Positions 62,210 through 64,000 of a stretch of 64,000 nucleotides of DNA are shown here, in pieces. Source of the stretch: Cheiracanthium punctorium (lineage: Eukaryota; Arthropoda; Arachnida; Araneae; Cheiracanthiidae); the NCBI GenBank assembly GCA_038373885.1, contig JAWZYV010013014.1:124001-188000 (forward strand). The letters are read 5' to 3'. Both the position numbers and the translations under genes were made by a program. Each line of letters starts with the position of its first letter. Position 1 is the stretch's first letter. The notes beneath the pieces were generated by a model that was given only the letters and a program-made list of their open reading frames with translations, was not told the DNA's origin and did not search any database.

Positions 62210-62596
62210 TATATGTTATAAGAGTATAATAATACATGCGTTGTCCCTATTTTTCTTCCCTATTCTATTAAGCTTGAAAGTGGTAAGGAAGATCATTAAA
62301 GATCATTCTTCATAAGTGGACCGTGTTTGTCCGTCTTGTTTCATAAAATACTTTTCAGAATTAAAAATCTCCTACTAAAACTGTTTTTCAATCTCCGTCG
62401 GGCATATTCTAAATATATTTCACTTTCTATAAATGCTGTCTGGAAAGTGGTATTAAATTCCTGTTTGTAAAAAATGCAACACGTAAAAGGAATATTCAGA
62501 ACAGAATCAAATGAAATTTATTTCACAAATGACTTGTTTTAGCACAAATAAATCATTAAAATTTCAAAGCAAAAAAAGAATATTAAGTGTCCGAAA

Positions 62597-63261
62597 TCAG
62601 TATTCGGTGTGGCCACCATGCGCTGCAATAAGCACTGATATACGATGTGGCATAGAGTCAAACGAATTTTGAATGTGTGTTTGGGGAAGAGCATTCCATA
62701 TTTCTTGTAGGTGTACCCAAAATTCATCTGTTGAAGCTGTAGGACGAGGATCACGGTGTAGGACGAGGATATGAAATCCCACACATGTTCAATAGGGGAC
62801 ATATCCGGCGAATAAGCAGGCCACAGAAGAAGCTGTATTTTTTCTGCTGAAAAGAAGGCCTTGCACATTCCTTGTATTGTTCTGCTGAAAGATAGCTCCA
62901 GGAGTGCCTGGAAAGACTTCTGGCTGCAGAACTTCTCAGATGTTCCTGTCGCTGTTCAGATTACCCACAATTCGTAGCATCGTCTATGATACGCAGTCTA
63001 ACACCAGACGATAACTCCGGATGTTCGTCCTCTATGACGTTCAATAATGCATTCCGGAGGGTAGCGTTTACCAACATGAATGCGGCCATCATGGTGCCAC
63101 AAATTAAAGCGGGATTCATCAGAAAACACCACTTGTTGGCCAATCTGCACGCCAATCTCTATGTTCATGAGACCAATTGCAGCTGCAAGCGGGGTCCTGT
63201 CGTGCACGCAGTTCACGGCGCAGCAGCTGTCGACGAATGGACGATATCGATGTGACGTCAT
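62597..63261 (-). pseudogene. Tc1-like transposase, inactivated
   Basis: A minus-strand remnant of a Tc1/mariner transposase. It contains QVVFSDESRFNLWHHDGRIH (second half of the catalytic D region) and TSGVIVWC. After a damaged middle come WPAYSPDMSPIEHVWDF (the DD34E-type SPD/IEHVWD segment), DPRPTASTDEFWVHLQEIWN and SMPHRISVLIAAHGGHTEY with TGA at 62599-62597. Stops and frameshifts lie between 62868 and 62998. A further frameshift at about 62735-62770 comes from duplication of GTAGGACGAGGAT. The N-terminal DNA-binding region (above 63261) is mostly unrecognisable. It would have cut and pasted its own TA-flanked element. Confidence 0.88.
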
Positions 63262-63574
63262 TTTTCATCCAACGCGTGACCTTCAACAAATCAACTGTAA
63301 AAAGTCGCTTCCGTTGATGCTCAATCGCTCGAATCCGACGTACTACTAAAGACCACCGAGTACGTGCACGTTAAGTCCGTGGTTCCGAAAGTACTCTCGG
63401 CGGTCGCTAGCAGTTTAGAAGGGGTGCCAATATTCAGAGCTCCTCCACCTTCTGATGAGGATCCAAATTGTGACGGGGAAACTCTAGGAAGGACTTATGT
63501 AGCTCTAAGTCAGGAGTATTCATGCGTCGGCCCTGTTTGTCTTTTTTGTTCCATTATGTTGGAAACTGTATCTA

Positions 63575-63710
63575 ATCCATGAATGTACAATATTTTGTCT
63601 TCCTTGTTCCATAGAACACTACTTTGGAATTGAAATCTTTATTAAAATTGCCTACTAAAACTGTTTGTATAATCTTCGCCAAGCATATTCTAACTATACT
63701 TATATTTATT
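63575..63710 (+). repeat. Dispersed repeat, TTCCATAGAACAC unit
   Basis: A single unit of the family described at 27640-28470: TTGTTCCATAGAACACTACT, TTAAAATTGCCTACTAAAAC, then CTTCGCCAAGCATATTCTAA. Another partial unit lies at about 62320-62462 on the other side of the Tc1-like relic. Confidence 0.55.
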
Positions 63711-64000
63711 TACACTAATATAGGCACTAATTAATACTCCTACTGAATAATAGTAGGCAATTTATTAATTAGAATTATTACAATTATTCCCAATGAATAA
63801 CAGCAGGAAATTAAGTTTGGCATTTTCTCGCCATATTTATAGATATAGCCAAGCTTTGTTCAGTTTTGGGGATTTTTTTGGTGTGAAATTTAACGACTTT
63901 TGGACGTACCACTACCCCACCTGGAAACGGCCTCGGTCACACGTCACTACGGTGCTGCCGATGGAACTATTGAATCATCCTCCCTATAGCGGGGATTTCG
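63711..64000. other. Right edge, no feature recognised
   Basis: AT-rich sequence to about 63890, then a GC-richer stretch ending CCTCCCTATAGCGGGGATTT, which could be the beginning of a pogo-like terminus cut by the window edge. Confidence 0.35.

Noticed and set aside
62986..63349. Plus-strand 89-codon frames at the right end
   Set aside because: Antisense shadows of the Tc1-like transposase relic.

Overview
The window looks like nuclear DNA of an arthropod, most plausibly a chelicerate such as a spider. The reasons are AT-rich intron-rich sequence, a bleomycin-hydrolase gene with multi-kilobase introns, arthropod-type Ty3/Gypsy and Tc1/mariner transposases, and a very high load of short DNA transposons. 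I cannot fix the species from the sequence. Most of the 64 kb is mobile-element DNA. Host coding sequence is limited to a few spliced exons.

Region 1-7.4 kb: the last two coding exons of bleomycin hydrolase (BLMH, + strand, 1777-1840 and 6849-7000) and its poly(A) signal. The 5-kb intron between them holds a short hairpin element, a decayed TTAA-flanked transposon with a transposase fragment, and a dead non-LTR retrotransposon RNase H region split by a TA-flanked MITE. Region 9.8-17.7 kb: three minus-strand exons (9832-9964, 13050-13195, 17536-17650) that splice in frame into the C-terminal ~130 residues of a small conserved eukaryotic protein. It lies tail-to-tail with BLMH. A 175-codon minus-strand ORF at 21349-21876 is unrecognised. 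Its end is phase-compatible with the 17650 exon, so it may be an upstream exon. At 35855-35929 (+) there is one candidate exon encoding a signal peptide.

Region 15-36 kb: hAT, piggyBac-like and foldback elements, a tRNA-derived SINE family, and an interspersed repeat with ~173-bp internal periods. Region 36.7-40.7 kb: a tandem array of Helitron-like units with one clear 3' end, the last unit carrying degenerate repeats with a CTCF-like core. Region 41-47.5 kb: several TTAA-flanked elements, four of them joined end to end through shared TTAA sites, including a 432-bp near-perfect palindrome, plus two hAT MITEs with 8-bp target duplications.

Region 49.6-59.6 kb is a nest: a hAT-like outer element, inside it a long palindromic element, and inside that a complete Ty3/Gypsy LTR retrotransposon (51360-58588, minus strand). 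The retrotransposon has one intact 1659-codon gag-pol frame and two 916-bp LTRs that look identical, so it inserted very recently and may be active. Region 59.6-64 kb: a ~240-bp tandem duplication, pogo/Tigger-like ends, the third copy of the ~173-bp-unit repeat, a TA-flanked MITE, and a dead Tc1-like transposase. No rRNA gene, true tRNA gene or CRISPR array is visible.
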